DNA from: Persicaria tinctoria
Taxonomy: Eukaryota; Streptophyta; Magnoliopsida; Caryophyllales; Polygonaceae
DNA length: 64,000 nucleotides
Assembly (NCBI GenBank): GCA_037127255.1
Contig: JBANSL010000009.1
Location: forward strand, 25,818,475-25,882,474
Direction: 5' to 3'
The notes beneath the pieces are model-generated. The model was not told where the DNA came from and searched no databases. It saw only the letters and a program-made list of their open reading frames with translations. Each line of letters starts with the position of its first letter. The stretch's first letter is position 1. A program made the position numbers and the translations under genes. Shown here one piece after another: positions 12,851 through 24,203 of this stretch.

Positions 12851-13596
12851 TGACGAGAGGGTTTCTCGACCAAATAAATTTATAGTCAAGACCCCCGCTA
12901 TAGTATAGGGGAGTCAGGTTCGTCCTCAGGAGAGAAGTCAGCGGTTCTAGGTTTAGTGTGTTTTGGGGTTCAGGGATAGCGGGAAAAGGTGGGGAGGTTG
13001 TTGTCGATGTCGACTAAGACTTGGTCGATGTCGACTAAGACTTGGTCGATGTCGAGGGAATGATAGAAGAAGAGGTGGTCGGTGTCGGGTAACTTTACAA
13101 GATAAAAATAATAAAATAAATAAAGATGCAAACTTCCAAGGTTAGGGATCACCATAACAATAAACATATGCGCAGATCATAAATCACATAAAGATGCATG
13201 CTTTATATCAAATAACTTTCGTTATTAACAAATAGGAATATAGAGGCTTTCGCATAAACCCTAAGTGTTACTACCTTTTCTTAATTAGGATCAACCAACT
13301 TTCGCAGGCAAAGCCTAATTACTATCCAAATTCATAATTAATTCACTTTCGCTTCATAATTGCAAATAAGGAATTGTCCTCGACTGTCGCAAAGGATTAA
13401 GCACATATTTAGATGATAATAAAGACACACAAAATCATGAATTCAGAAATCAAACAAACATATCTATGTTGGGATCACCCCAACCCTAGAAGAAGGAAAA
13501 TTAGAAAGCAAACATGATGAAAGAAATTAACTTTGACATAAAATAAACTAAAACTTACAAAACCTTCCAAACGTTCATCCTCTCTCTCCTCTCTCG

Positions 13597-13639
<43 letters not shown>

Positions 13640-14026
13640 TCTCTCTCTCTCTCTCCTTGCGCCCGAAGACGGCTTTGCTTGAATCGAATGAATGAAAATC
13701 AGCCCCCTAAGGCTTTATTTATAGCCTTCTACTCCTTGCTATTCAAGGATAGAAATCTTTATCTATATCTAAATCTATATCTACTTTGCTAAAAGATAAA
13801 TAAATGCCATAAAAAAATTAAATCAAAAAGGAAAAGATAATTCTAAACTAGGTAAGTCTTCTTCATGTTGATAGATCTCCCTTCCATAGGTAGACTTGAT
13901 CAAATTTGGATAGATCTTCGGCCATCTCGACTTCCTTCATGCCCAAGGAATCCCAAGTCGACTAGGACAGCTCTCGACGACACGTTTCTGGACTCGGGTC
14001 TACTCGACCTCGACCACGGCTCGTCA
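12851..14026 (-). repeat. LTR-X copy 1, antisense partial LTR
   Basis: From 12851 to about 13990 this is the reverse complement of the right part of the solo LTR at 60842-62639. Shared features are the ...CCTCTCGTCA end, a GATCCCAAC block, a CT/GA run (13580-13655) and a TATAAATAAAG TATA region (near 13720). The start TGACGAG matches the LTR-X 3' end. The other end is truncated compared with the solo copy and lacks its palindrome array. Left and right flanks belong to different elements (copia A and G1 gag), and no TSD is seen. Confidence 0.8.
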
Positions 14027-14568
14027 ATAATCCTAACCCTAATCCTAATCCCATACTTAATCTGAATAACCCTATATTTAATGAAAACAATTCTCCACGA
14101 GGTGGGAGAAATGATAGAAATAATGAGTTTGCTAATGCGTAGGGTCATGGACGAGGAAGAGGGAGAGGCCGAGGCTTCCAAGAGGAGTTCTACTATTCGG
14201 AGCGCAACGATGATTTCCAAGAAGAGGAGTATTGGGATCAGCGCATGAGGCAAAACAATAAAGGAGGTCGATACCATTACAGAGAGTCTAGGAATCCTGA
14301 CGAGGACGGCATAGGTAAGGTAAAGGTAAAGATTCCTCCTTTTGAAGGTAAAACTGATCCAGATGCTTACATAGATTGGGAAACTAAAATAGATCAAATC
14401 TGGAATTGCCATAATTTCTCTAATGCTAAAAAGGTGTAACTAGCTACCCTAGAATTCACTGACTTTGCTTCAATTTGGTGGGATAACCTAGTTAAAGAAA
14501 GAAGAAGAGCCCTTGATGCGCCTACCGCTACTTGGGATCAATTAAAAGCATTAATGAGAAATAGATTT
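14027..14568 (+). pseudogene. G1 gypsy gag, first part
   Basis: This reads as a plant Ty3/gypsy gag: a GRGRGRGRGF basic stretch, then PPFEGKTDPDAYIDWETKID, WNCHNFSNAKKV, WWDNLVKERRR and LKALMRNRF. In-frame stops occur near 14140 and after KKV (14437). The N-terminus and the whole 5' LTR are missing, replaced by LTR-X. The frame breaks off at 14568 because copia S is inserted, and resumes at 23423 (VPQHYARELRQRL). It is a dead gag fragment. Confidence 0.88.
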
Positions 14569-15573
14569 TGAATGTTCGATAATGTAAAAACAATGTAATA
14601 AGAAATACTCTAGAAGGGGGGTTGAATAGAGTATGCCCGTTTTTCGCAGAAAGTCTCAAGACTTTTGGAGCTTGTACCAAAACCTTTGAGATAAACCTGA
14701 ATCACAAAGTTAAACAATTCGAACCAAGTGCGGAAATAAGGTAAAGCAATAAGTAAAGGACACGAGTAATTGTTTACGAGGTTCAGCACAACTTGGCCTA
14801 CGTCCCCGCCTAGGGTTCTTCCACAACCCTAGGATTCAAAGGCTTTATTGATTCGCTTAGCTTAGGATCCTAATAGCTCACCGAGAAGCCTCTCTCCTAT
14901 ACAATTGCAATCTAGTCAACTCACGTTCCCTTGGAGTCCTAGACCAATCTCGAAGAGCCCCACCTCTCTCAGCTATCTAGTACAATCCTCTTACTCTCAC
15001 AAATCAATAGCCTAGTGCAACTTCCCGAGTTATAAACTCTCGAGTAACACTTTAAATGAATATATCCTATAAGCTCACACTGACTCTCAAAGGATTTGAA
15101 ATAAACAACAAACTCTTTGAGCGCCTAGCAGAGAGACACTTTGGAAGACAACATCGCTTGATGATTGAAAACTCGTGTAGCACTTGTTGTCTTTGTCTTC
15201 TTCTTTCTTTCCTTTATATAGGAGCATGGAGCGTGAGGATCTTCAATGCCAGATCTCCAACGGTCTCCTTCGAATCAGGCATGATCTTTGAATCTTCTAT
15301 TTATGGATACTCCAACGCCATAATCCATTTTGAACTAGATCTCCTCAATATGTATTTAAAGGAAGGATATAATCTTCGACTATACTTCCTGAAAAGGTTA
15401 GTCCAACATATACATATAATATAAAGGAAGTATATAATAAGATAAAATATTCGGACAAATAATATAGGTTTTCTATTTCATCAACTGTTACTGCGCCAAG
15501 GCCTTTGACACAAACATCCTGTCAAAGCCCTTGAAAAAATTATTTCAATTTCCATCAAGGGAGGGAGTTATCA
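14569..15573 (-). repeat. Copia S 3' LTR
   Basis: This 1005-bp LTR matches 22413-23417. It is preceded by TSD GATTT, and the polypurine tract lies immediately inside. Confidence 0.95.
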
Positions 15574-15585
15574 ATCTCCCCCTTG
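15574..15585 (-). other. Copia S polypurine tract
   Basis: On the - strand this reads CAAGGGGGAGAT directly next to the 3' LTR, as is typical of Sireviruses. Confidence 0.85.
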
Positions 15586-15932
15586 ATGAAAGACAAAACA
15601 TGTGCATCCCTGTAACTTAGTCAAGCATAGATAATAAAATAGAAATCAGACTAAGTACCTGCAAGGGTTAGACAAATGTTGGATCAAATTTTTAAAGCAT
15701 GCAAAAACCATCCAACCGAAAACCATAAATCAAAAACCAAGGTCTTCCAAGACCTTTAAGCATAGGTTTTCCAAGTCTAAGCACCACAGAGCATCTCCCC
15801 CTTTTTGTCTTTCAACAAAGGGCGGAGGAAAAAACAGTCACCAAAAAATTCACCAAAAGTTTTAAAAAAGTTTCCAAAAACCAGCAATGTAACAAGTTTC
15901 ACGGGTGGGATAGGGTGGGTTAGGGTTTAGGC
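15586..15932 (-). other. Copia S 3' untranslated stretch
   Basis: Non-coding sequence between the extra ORF and the polypurine tract. I see no other feature. Confidence 0.6.
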
Positions 15933-17646
15933 TTAGTCATCCGGAGCATCATCAGTGAGCCTCGTCCACAGTCCTTCCACCATCTTTGAAATCCCGCTCA
16001 TCTCCGTCATAATCTCCTTCTGCAGCTCCTTAATATCCAGGCGAACTTCCTCCAAGCCCAACTCTAGGTTGTCCATGCGTTCATCGAAAGCTGGAGCAGT
16101 GGGAAAGGCTTTTGAAGGAGTGATAAGACTCAAGGTCCCTTGGGGAGACCGAGTGATGCCAATCTTTTCAAGGCCTTTAGAGTCGAACTTACCCGTATGA
16201 CGCAGTTGTTCTTCATTTTTGACATCAAATCCAGAAGCTTTGAAGATAGGGGTCAAAAGGGTAGCAAAGGGGAGGGGAGAGCCTTTTCTAGCTTTTCTGG
16301 CATGAGCCATGGTTCCAAGGATAGTGTTGGCCAGATCGGGATCAAGGCCATTTAAGATGCGGTAGAGCAGGACCATAGCATTGTCGGTAAGGAGTGAGCC
16401 AGAGTTGAGACGGGGCAAGAGGCATCTAACAATGATGTTAAAAATTATTTTTGCCTCAAGGGTTAGGGATGAGTGGGTGAGTTGTTTTGAGGTGCTGTTG
16501 GATGCTTCGGGTAGGAGATATTTGGCTCGGGCAAGGATGATGCAATTTTCTTTTGAGGGGTGGACTTCAGCGGGTGGAACTGGTGTAGGTAAGCCAAGGA
16601 AGTTTGCAAAATCATTGGAGTTGAGAGAGATTCTAACCCCTTTGACAACAGACTCCAAAGACCAACCATCAGTGTCGTTTTTGGCTTTTAGGTTAATGTA
16701 GAAGAGTCGGGTAAGCTGGGGGTAGTAAACAGTCTCAAGGTTAAGAAGGGTCCAGGCTAGGGATTTTTTTAGGAGCTCAATGCAAGGTAACTTCAAAGCT
16801 TCAAAGAACTCAACATCTAAAAAATCAGAACAACTAATCTTACGAGTTCGAAACTCGTCTACCCACTTACCAGCAGTCTCAGCATCTTGAAACCAAGAGG
16901 AGGGCAAGGATTGATTTACCTGGATATAGGCCGGGGGGGTCTGCATTCTTTCTGCGCGCAACTGTTGGAGCAGCTCTCTTGACAGGTGCTACAAGACTCT
17001 TGACAGTGCCCTTCCTGGTGCGCTTGGGGGAGGGAGGCTTGACAGCAGCAGGGGCTTTCCGCTTCTTCGGAGACGGAGGAGGAGGAGGAGAAGAAGAGGG
17101 AGATTCTTCCTCCTCTTCCTCAGACCCCGAGTCCTCACCGGACCCCGCTTCATCTCCTTCGGGTTCCTCGTCCTCTCCAGATCCCTCTTGCTCTTCTTCT
17201 TCGTCTTCTTCAGGCTCCTCCTCAGATGGAACCTCCTCGGCTTCGGCTTCCTTCCGAATCTGCTCAGCTTCTTCCTCGGCCAGTTTCTTAGCAAGTTCGG
17301 CCTCCTCATCGGCCTTTTTCTTCCTTAAGGCCTCCTCCTCAGCTTCTTTGGCGGCATCTCTTTCTAGGAGGGCGTCTAGGTCATCTTCCTCCTCATCCTC
17401 GTCTGGTTCCTCAGCCAAGATCTTCCTCTTCCCTTTCTGTTTAGCATTGATCGGCTTCTTAGCAGAGCGCTTTTGAGAGCCCTTGGGAACAATGGCCGAG
17501 CTCTCAGCGATGGTGCTCTGGACGACAGTTGGGACGATAGCTTGAGGAGCGGGTTCAGGTGTGGGAGAGGTAGCAGGAGCCTGACGTCCCTTGGGGGTGG
17601 CGCCAAGTTGTTTGGGTGTGACAGCTTTCTTGGTTTTGGGTGCCAT
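15933..17646 (-). pseudogene. Copia S third ORF: charged N-terminus plus putative plant transposon protein domain (frameshifted)
   Basis: Two overlapping frames on the pol strand form one ORF. The first (16879-17646, 255 codons) has a Lys/Pro/Ala-rich start, a KKPINAKQKGKRK basic patch, then a Glu/Asp-rich coiled-coil-like segment and a PPPPPSPKKRKAP basic tail. The second (15933-16961, 342 codons) contains YPQLTRLFYINL, VVKGVRISLNS and FANFLGLP, the pattern of the 'putative plant transposon protein' domain (PF20167 as I recall it), and ends in a coiled-coil-like segment. They meet at a run of seven C on the - strand near 16940; a one-base indel there would explain the shift. The position matches the envelope-like ORF of Sireviruses. 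I see no membrane segment or signal peptide. Function unknown. Confidence 0.7.
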
Positions 17647-18100
17647 GGAGGAAATCGGCTAGGGTTTGCTTAGAACAGGTGAGAGGTTGAAGGTGAAGGG
17701 ATTTGGATTAGTTCTGAGTGTGTGTTGTGATCGAGTACAGTATTGGGTTTAAGTAGAGGGAGAGATGGGACGGGTTTAGGGTTCCAAGGAAAGAAATCAT
17801 TACATTTCCAATTTGAAAGGTTTTCAAATTCAAATTCAAATATCCATTAAAATCGGACAAGATAACCAAAAAATCTATTTCCAAAAATAAGAAATCTTTA
17901 ACGGATTAAGAAAATTACTAAATGGGCAATTTTTGAAATCCGATTAAAACAAATATAATTGATTAAATATCTAAAAAGATATTAACCAAAAATATATGAT
18001 CCGATATATGTACTCCACCATTTAGTTCACACACCTTGACATGGTTCTCAAGGGTCTTGACACTAAGTAGAATTTATCTTTCGTAAAGGGAAAGCTCCCC
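17647..18100 (-). other. Spacer between copia S pol and third ORF
   Basis: About 450 bp of AT-rich sequence with no ORF. It would hold the leader of any separate message for the third ORF, but I see no defined promoter or splice site. Confidence 0.5.
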
Positions 18101-21100
18101 CTACGAAAGTGCATCCTTGTTAAGCATCCCAATCTCTCGTCTTATGAAGGTGAACCTGTCCTCTGCCAAAGGCTTAGTGATGGAGATGGCACTTGTATTA
18201 TCACACTTAATTGGAATACCTTTAAGGTTAATGCCAAGATCTCGCATTTGTTGAGCTATCCAAAGGATTTGGGAGCAACAGGCTCCAGCTGCAATGTATT
18301 CGGCTTCTGCAGTGGATAGAGCAACTGAGTTTTGCTTCTTTGAGTGCCAACTGATCAAAGATGCTCCTAAGAATTGGCAACATCCTGATGTGCTCTTCCT
18401 ATCCACCTTATAGCCTGCAAAATCTGCATCAGAATATCCAATTAAAGTGAAATCCTTTTGCTTTGGGTACCATAGTCCAAGTTCCTTAGTGCCGTTGAGA
18501 TATCGAAAGATCCTCTTCACAGCCACGAGGTGAGATTCTTTAGGATAAGCTTGAAACCTAGCACACATGCAAACACTAAACATGATGTCAGGTCTACTAG
18601 CCATGAGATATAATAAAGATCCAATCATTCCTCGATACTCCTTTTGATTGACACTTATTCCAGTCTTGTCTTGATCTAGAGACAATGTTGAGCTCATGGG
18701 AGTCTTGGCTGCCTTGGATTGATCCATCTTGAACTTCTTCAAGAGATCCTTAGTGTACTTGCTTTGGTTGACAAAGATCCCTTTCTTGGATTGATGAACT
18801 TGTAATCCCAAAAAGAAGTTGAGTTCACCCATCAAGCTCATCTCAAATTCACTGCACATGATGTCAGAAAATTCCTTGCACAAAGATGTGTTAGTAGCAC
18901 CAAATAATATATCATCAACATAAATTTGAATAACCAAAATGTCTTTTCCTTTGGTCTTGATAAAAAGAGTTTTGTCGATCAACCCCCTTTTAAAATCATT
19001 TTCTAAAAGATATTTAGACAAGCGCTAGTACCAAGCTCTTGGGGCTTGTTTCAAACCATAAAGTGCTTTGTCAAGTTTATAAACATGATTGGGGAATTCT
19101 GAGCTTTCAAAACCTGGGGGTTGAGCAACATAAACTTCTTCCTCTAAGAAACCATTAAGAAAAACACACTTGACATCCATTTGATATAACTTTATGCTCA
19201 TAAAAGATGCAAATGCTAATAAAATACGAATGGCTTCAAGCCTGGCTACGGGAGCAAAGGTCTCCTCGTAGTCAATACCTTCCTCTTGATTGTAGCCTTG
19301 GGCGACAAGCCTTGCCTTGTTCCTCACAATCTTACCATTCTCATCCAGCTTGTTTCGAAATACCCATCGAGTGCCAATGACTGATTGATGCTTTGGCCTA
19401 GGCTTCAAAGTCTAGACTTTATTCCTTTCAAATTCATTAAGCTCACTTTGTATAGCAATGATCCAATCTGGCTCCTGAAGTGCCTCATCTACCTTCTTTG
19501 GCTCAATAAGAGAAACAAACGCGTGAAAAGCACAAAGATCTTTAAGTTTAGAACGAGTTTGAACACTAGAAGTAGGGTCAGAAATGATATCCTTTAATGA
19601 GTGTGATGAGAAGTATTTGAATTTCCTTTTGCTAGTCTCAGCTCCTTGATTCGTCACACTGGTAGGATTGACTTGTAGTGCATCCGACTCCGTGGTCCTG
19701 TTAAGTTCAGTTACAGCAGTTTCTGACGTCTCAACACTGTTGGATTGGACACCAAGGGCTTTGGACGAATCTTCAACACCTTGGGCCAATTCTTCAGTGT
19801 TAAGAATCGGTTCCTGCATGTTCCTTTTCTCTGTGTTCATGGTAGCAGCATCATCACCTTCCTCGTTCTCTTCATGGATGTTAAGATCTATATCTGCAAC
19901 ACTTTCACTCAAAGCACCGTCATTGCATTCATCAAAAATAACATGTATACTTTCTTCAACAACCTGGGTCCTTTTATTGAAGATTCTATAAGCTTTGCTA
20001 CTCGTGGAATAGCCAAGAAATATACCTTCATCACTACGCGCATAAAATTTCCCAAGGTTATCTTTTCCATTGTTATGAACAAAACAAGTACAGCCAAAGG
20101 GTTTAAAATAAGATATAAGTGGTTTGCGGCCTTTGAAAAGTTCATAAGGAGTTTTCTTTAAGATAGAACGTATAAGACAACGATTTAAAATGTAGTTAGT
20201 TGTGTTAACAGCTTCAGCCCAATAGGTTTTAGGTAATGCATTTTCTAAAAGCATAGTCCTGGCCATATCCTCTAAGGTCCGGTTCTTGCGTTCCACAACC
20301 CCGTTTTGTTGAGGTGTCCTAGGAGCAGAAAAGTTGTGGGAGATGCCATATTTAGCACAAAACAAATCAAATTGAAGTTGATCAAACTCCCTACCATGAT
20401 CACTCCGAATAGACACTATGGGCTCATTTCTTAAAGTTTGCAACTCCTTACAAAGTTTTGAAAACTCAAATAAGGCCTCTGATTTTTCTTTCAAAAAAGC
20501 AACCCAAGTATATCTAGAAAAATCATCAACGACAACTAGCATGTACTTTTTACCATTGGGAGATTTGACTCGCATATGACCACATAAATCCATATGTAAA
20601 AGTTCAAGGGGTCTAGAAGAACTTACAACCTTTTTGGGTTTGAAAGAGCTACGTGTTTGTTTACCTCGTGTGCATGCATTACACATGTCAATACCTTTGA
20701 AGTCCATCTCAGGTAGCCCTCTTACAAGCCCTTTGGACACAAGCTTATGTAGCATATGTGGACTCACATGACCTAGTCTCCTGTGCCAGAGCTTTGGATC
20801 GTCCGTCAAAGCCTTTAGACAGGTTAAGCTTCCTTGTGCCACTTGATCAGCATTTACGGCGTATATATTGTTGTAACGATATGCAGTCAGAATAACTTCA
20901 CCTGTATCTTCTCTGCACACTATACATCTTTTCTTGTTAAATCTGACATTGTTACCACTATCACATAATTGAGAAACACTAAGAAGATTATACTTTAAAC
21001 CATTAACAAGATAGACACTTTTAATACTATGGCTGGAATCACTTCCAACACTACCAATACCAACGATGTCGCATTTCCCTTTGTCACCAAGAGTGATTGT

Positions 21101-22354
21101 TCCCGTGGATTGCTCCTTTAGATCATGAAAGAGAGAACTCTTCCCACTCATATGCCTCGAACATTCACTATCAATAATCCATTTGTGTTCTTTCACCTTG
21201 GTGATCTCCTCTTTTGGACTTGCCATAAGCTCTCTTACAGTAGCTTCAAGCTTTTCATCGTGGGATTCATCTTCTGAGGCCATAAGACAAATGTTGGCCT
21301 TCTCATCGTCGGAGTCAGAGTCGGAATCACTCCAAGTAGCCACCATGGCTTTCTTCTTCCATTTGTCACCTTTCTTGGGCTGACTCTTTGTCTTTTGAGG
21401 GCAGTCCTTCACAAGATGATCTGTTTCACCACATTCAAAACAAGACAATGGTTTAGTCTTCTTTTCATACTTGTTGTATTGAGGCTTACCTCGAAATTTT
21501 GAAGACTCTGATCCATCCTTGTTGTTGAATTGCTTCTTCATTTTGAGAATTCTAGCAAGGCCTCTTGTGATAAGAGCAAAAGAATCATCCTCATCGTCAT
21601 CCTCATCTTCGGAATCAGATCCATCCTTGGGCTCATCCTTCTTAGACTTGAGTGCCAAGTTCTTAGTGCTAGCTGGAAGTTCTCCATCGTCTTCATTAAG
21701 GATCATCTCATGCGTGATCAGCTTTCCAAGAAGGTCATCAAGGGGTAGAGTGGTGAGGTCCTGGGCTTCCTCTATAGCTGTTACTTTTGGACCCCATTTC
21801 TCCTTTGGAAGGCACCTCAGTATCTTCCTTACTTTCTCAACGTTGGTAAAGCTCTTACCGAGAGAGTCAAGGTTGTTGGTGATTTCTGTGAATCGTGTGA
21901 ACATGGCCTTGATTGACTCATTAGACTTCATCTTAAAGAGCTCATACTTTCGAAGGAAGATGCTGATCTTGGTGTCTTTCACTTGGCTCGTTCCTTCATA
22001 GGTGACGACCAACTTGTCCCAAATCTCTTTAGCTGACCTACAAGATGAAATACGGTTAAACTCATCAGTGCTAAGACCACAATAAAGTAAGTTAATAGCC
22101 CTGTAGTTCTTGGAGATGGTTTCAAGATCTGCTTGGTTGTATTCAGACTCCTTCTTTACAACTTTGGTGTCATTTAGTCCATCCTTTTCTGGAATCTTCG
22201 GACCATTCTCTATAATGTTCCAAAGCTCTAGATCTTGGTCTATGATGAACATCTTCATCAAAGATCTCCAGTGGACAAAGTTGTTTCCTACAAAGAGTGG
22301 TGGTCTGCTTGTGGACCTTCCCTGTGCAAATCCTCCGCTTGCTTCACCAGACAT
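18101..22354 (-). pseudogene. Copia S gag-pol polyprotein with two nonsense codons
   Basis: One continuous frame of about 1417 codons. The first 980 residues contain gag (PPLFVGNNFVHWRSLM near the N-terminus), an acidic stretch, a CCHC knuckle at about 305-318 (CFECGETDHLVKDC), protease at 395 (DSE instead of DSG), the pre-integrase H-H-C-C (H524, H529, C558, C561) and an integrase core with D589, D652 and E688. A stop at 19412-19414 replaces the Trp expected in NKVWTL. Reverse transcriptase follows, a second stop at 19025-19027 comes after APRAWY, then YVDDILFG and RNase H (STAEAEYIA, KCDNTSAI). The start lies 45 bp after the primer site. The two stops and the protease change make it inactive. 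Confidence 0.93.
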
Positions 22355-22398
22355 GATCGAAAACTCACAAAATTGTTAGATCAAAAGCAGTGAGTAAA

Positions 22399-22410
22399 GC
22401 TCTGATACCA
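22399..22410 (-). other. Copia S primer binding site
   Basis: TGGTATCAGAGC on the - strand, 2 bp inside the 5' LTR; tRNA-iMet type. Confidence 0.9.
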
Positions 22411-22412
22411 AT

Positions 22413-23417
22413 TGAAGGTTCGATAATGTAAAAACAATGTAATAAGAAATACTCTAGAAGGGGGGTTGAATAGAGTATGCCCGTTTTTCGCAGAAAGTCT
22501 CAAGACTTTTGGAGCGTGTACCAAAACCTTTGAGATAAACCTGAATCACAAAGTTAAACAATTCGAACCAAGTGCGGAAATAAGTTAAAGCAATAAGTAA
22601 AGGACACGAGTAATTGTTTACGAGGTTCAGCACAACTTGGCCTACGTCCCCGCCTAGGGTTCTTCCACAACCCTAGGATTCAAAGGCTTTATTGATTCGC
22701 TTAGCTTAGGATCCTAATAGCTCACCGAGAAGCCTCTCTCCTATACAATTGCAATCTAGTCAACTCACGTTCCCTTGGAGTCCTAGACCAATCTAGAAGA
22801 GCCCCACCTCTCTCAGCTATCTAGTACAATCCTCTTACTCTCACAAATCAATAGCCTAGTGCAACTTCCCGAGTTATAAACTCTCGAGTAACACTTTAAA
22901 TGAATATATCCTATAAGCTCACAGTGACTCTCAAAGGCTTTGAAATAAACAACAAACTCTTTGAGCGCTTAGCAGAGAGACACTTTGGAAGACAGAATCA
23001 CTTGATGATTGAAAACTCGTGTAGCACTTGTTGTCTCTGTCTTCTTCTTTCTTTCCTTTATATAGGAGCATGGAGCGTGAGGATCTTCAACGCCAGATCT
23101 CCAACGGTCTCCTTCGAATCAGGCATGATCTTTGAATCTTCTATTTATGGATACTCCAACGCCATAATCCATTTTGAACCAGATCTCCTCAATATGTATT
23201 TAAAGGAAGGATATAATCTTCAAATATACTTCCTGAAAAGGTTAGTCCAACATATACATATAATATAAAGGAAGTATATAATAAGATAAAATATTCGGAC
23301 AAATAATATAGGTTTTGTATTTCATCAACTGTTAATGCGCCAAGGCCTTTGACACAAACATCCTGTCAAAGCCCTTGAAACATTTATTTCAATTTCCATC
23401 AAGGGAGGGAGTTATCA
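22413..23417 (-). repeat. Copia S 5' LTR
   Basis: This 1005-bp LTR is followed on the right by TSD GATTT (23418-23422) and by resumed G1 gag. Confidence 0.95.
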
Positions 23418-23422
23418 GATTT

Positions 23423-24200
23423 GTACCTCAACATTATGCTAGAGAGCTTAGACAACGTTTGGAAAACCTTAAACAAGGTAATAAAACTGTTGAGTAAACT
23501 TTTAATCTTATGCAAGAAACCATGGCTAGAGCTAATGTGGTTGAACCTTATGAAGATACAAATGCTAGGTATCTTAGGATTTTGCATCCCGCCTTAGCTC
23601 ATGAAATTGATTATTTTCCCCATACTACTCCTACTGATTTGCTCCGCTTAACTATTAAAGTAGAAAGGGGATAACGCTATAGGAACCAAGGGAGAGTGTC
23701 GAGTGGACAACAATCGAGTTGGAGGCCGAATCGACCACAACAGCCCCAAGGGCGCTCGGATGGCAGTTCTCGAGATCGACCACAACAGCTCCCATGGAAA
23801 GGTGATGGTCGACAAGCTCAGCAGCCCCTCGACAAAGGGAAATCTCCATGGAATGGACGTGAATCGTCTGGGACATCTACTGGTCCCAAAGGGAGTAATC
23901 CTAACCCTTCTACCACTAGATCTAGAGATACTGTATGCTTTAAATGCCAAGGTAGAGGTCATTATATGAAGGATTTCCCTAATAAGAAAACTCTCATGAT
24001 TAATCACCTAGGAGAATATGAATCTGAAAATTCTTGTGATGAACATGACGAGCATGCTAATGACAATGATCAAAACCTTAACCTTATATGTTATCATAAT
24101 GATGATGATGAGGTCGAATATGAACATGGGGAGTCTTTGATTGTTAGGAGAGTCTCATGTGTTGTTCCTACACCTTATGATGATAATCAAATAGAAAACT
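23423..24200 (+). pseudogene. G1 gypsy gag, second part with zinc knuckle
   Basis: This continues gag after copia S: VPQHYARELRQRLENLKQG, then a stop, TFNLMQETMARANVVEPYED, RYLRILHP and TTPTDLLRLTIKVERG, another stop, then a Gln/Pro/Ser-rich linker. A CCHC knuckle (CFKCQGRGHYMKD) follows, where the last Cys reads Phe-Pro (DFP), so the knuckle is damaged. A stop after IEN ends it at 24200. Protease follows within a few bases. Confidence 0.87.
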
Positions 24201-24203
24201 GAA

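Larger units (their letters stand above)
14569..23417 (-). mobile_element. Copia S: Sirevirus-like Ty1/copia with a third ORF
   Basis: A complete 8849-bp element. Two 1005-bp LTRs with TG..CA ends lie at 14569-15573 and 22413-23417, and TSD GATTT at 14564-14568 and 23418-23422. On the - strand the order is 5' LTR, primer site, gag-pol, spacer, extra ORF, polypurine tract, 3' LTR. Gag-pol has one frame with two nonsense codons. I counted about 20 differences between the LTRs. The LTR size, polypurine tract and extra 3' ORF suggest Sirevirus/SIRE. Insertion into G1 gag restores a gag reading frame when removed, so S is younger than G1. Confidence 0.95.

Noticed and set aside
14028..14052. AATCCTAACCCTAATCC telomere-like repeat
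   Set aside because: It reads as an Asn-Pro run in the G1 gag frame and is too short and irregular for telomeric DNA.
15056..15424. 122-codon frame in the copia S LTR, also at 22900-23268
   Set aside because: LTR sequence on the strand opposite to the element's genes; no known domain.
16979..17476. 165-codon Ser-rich frame antisense to the copia S third ORF
   Set aside because: Mirror of the Glu/Asp-rich coding sequence; no independent support.
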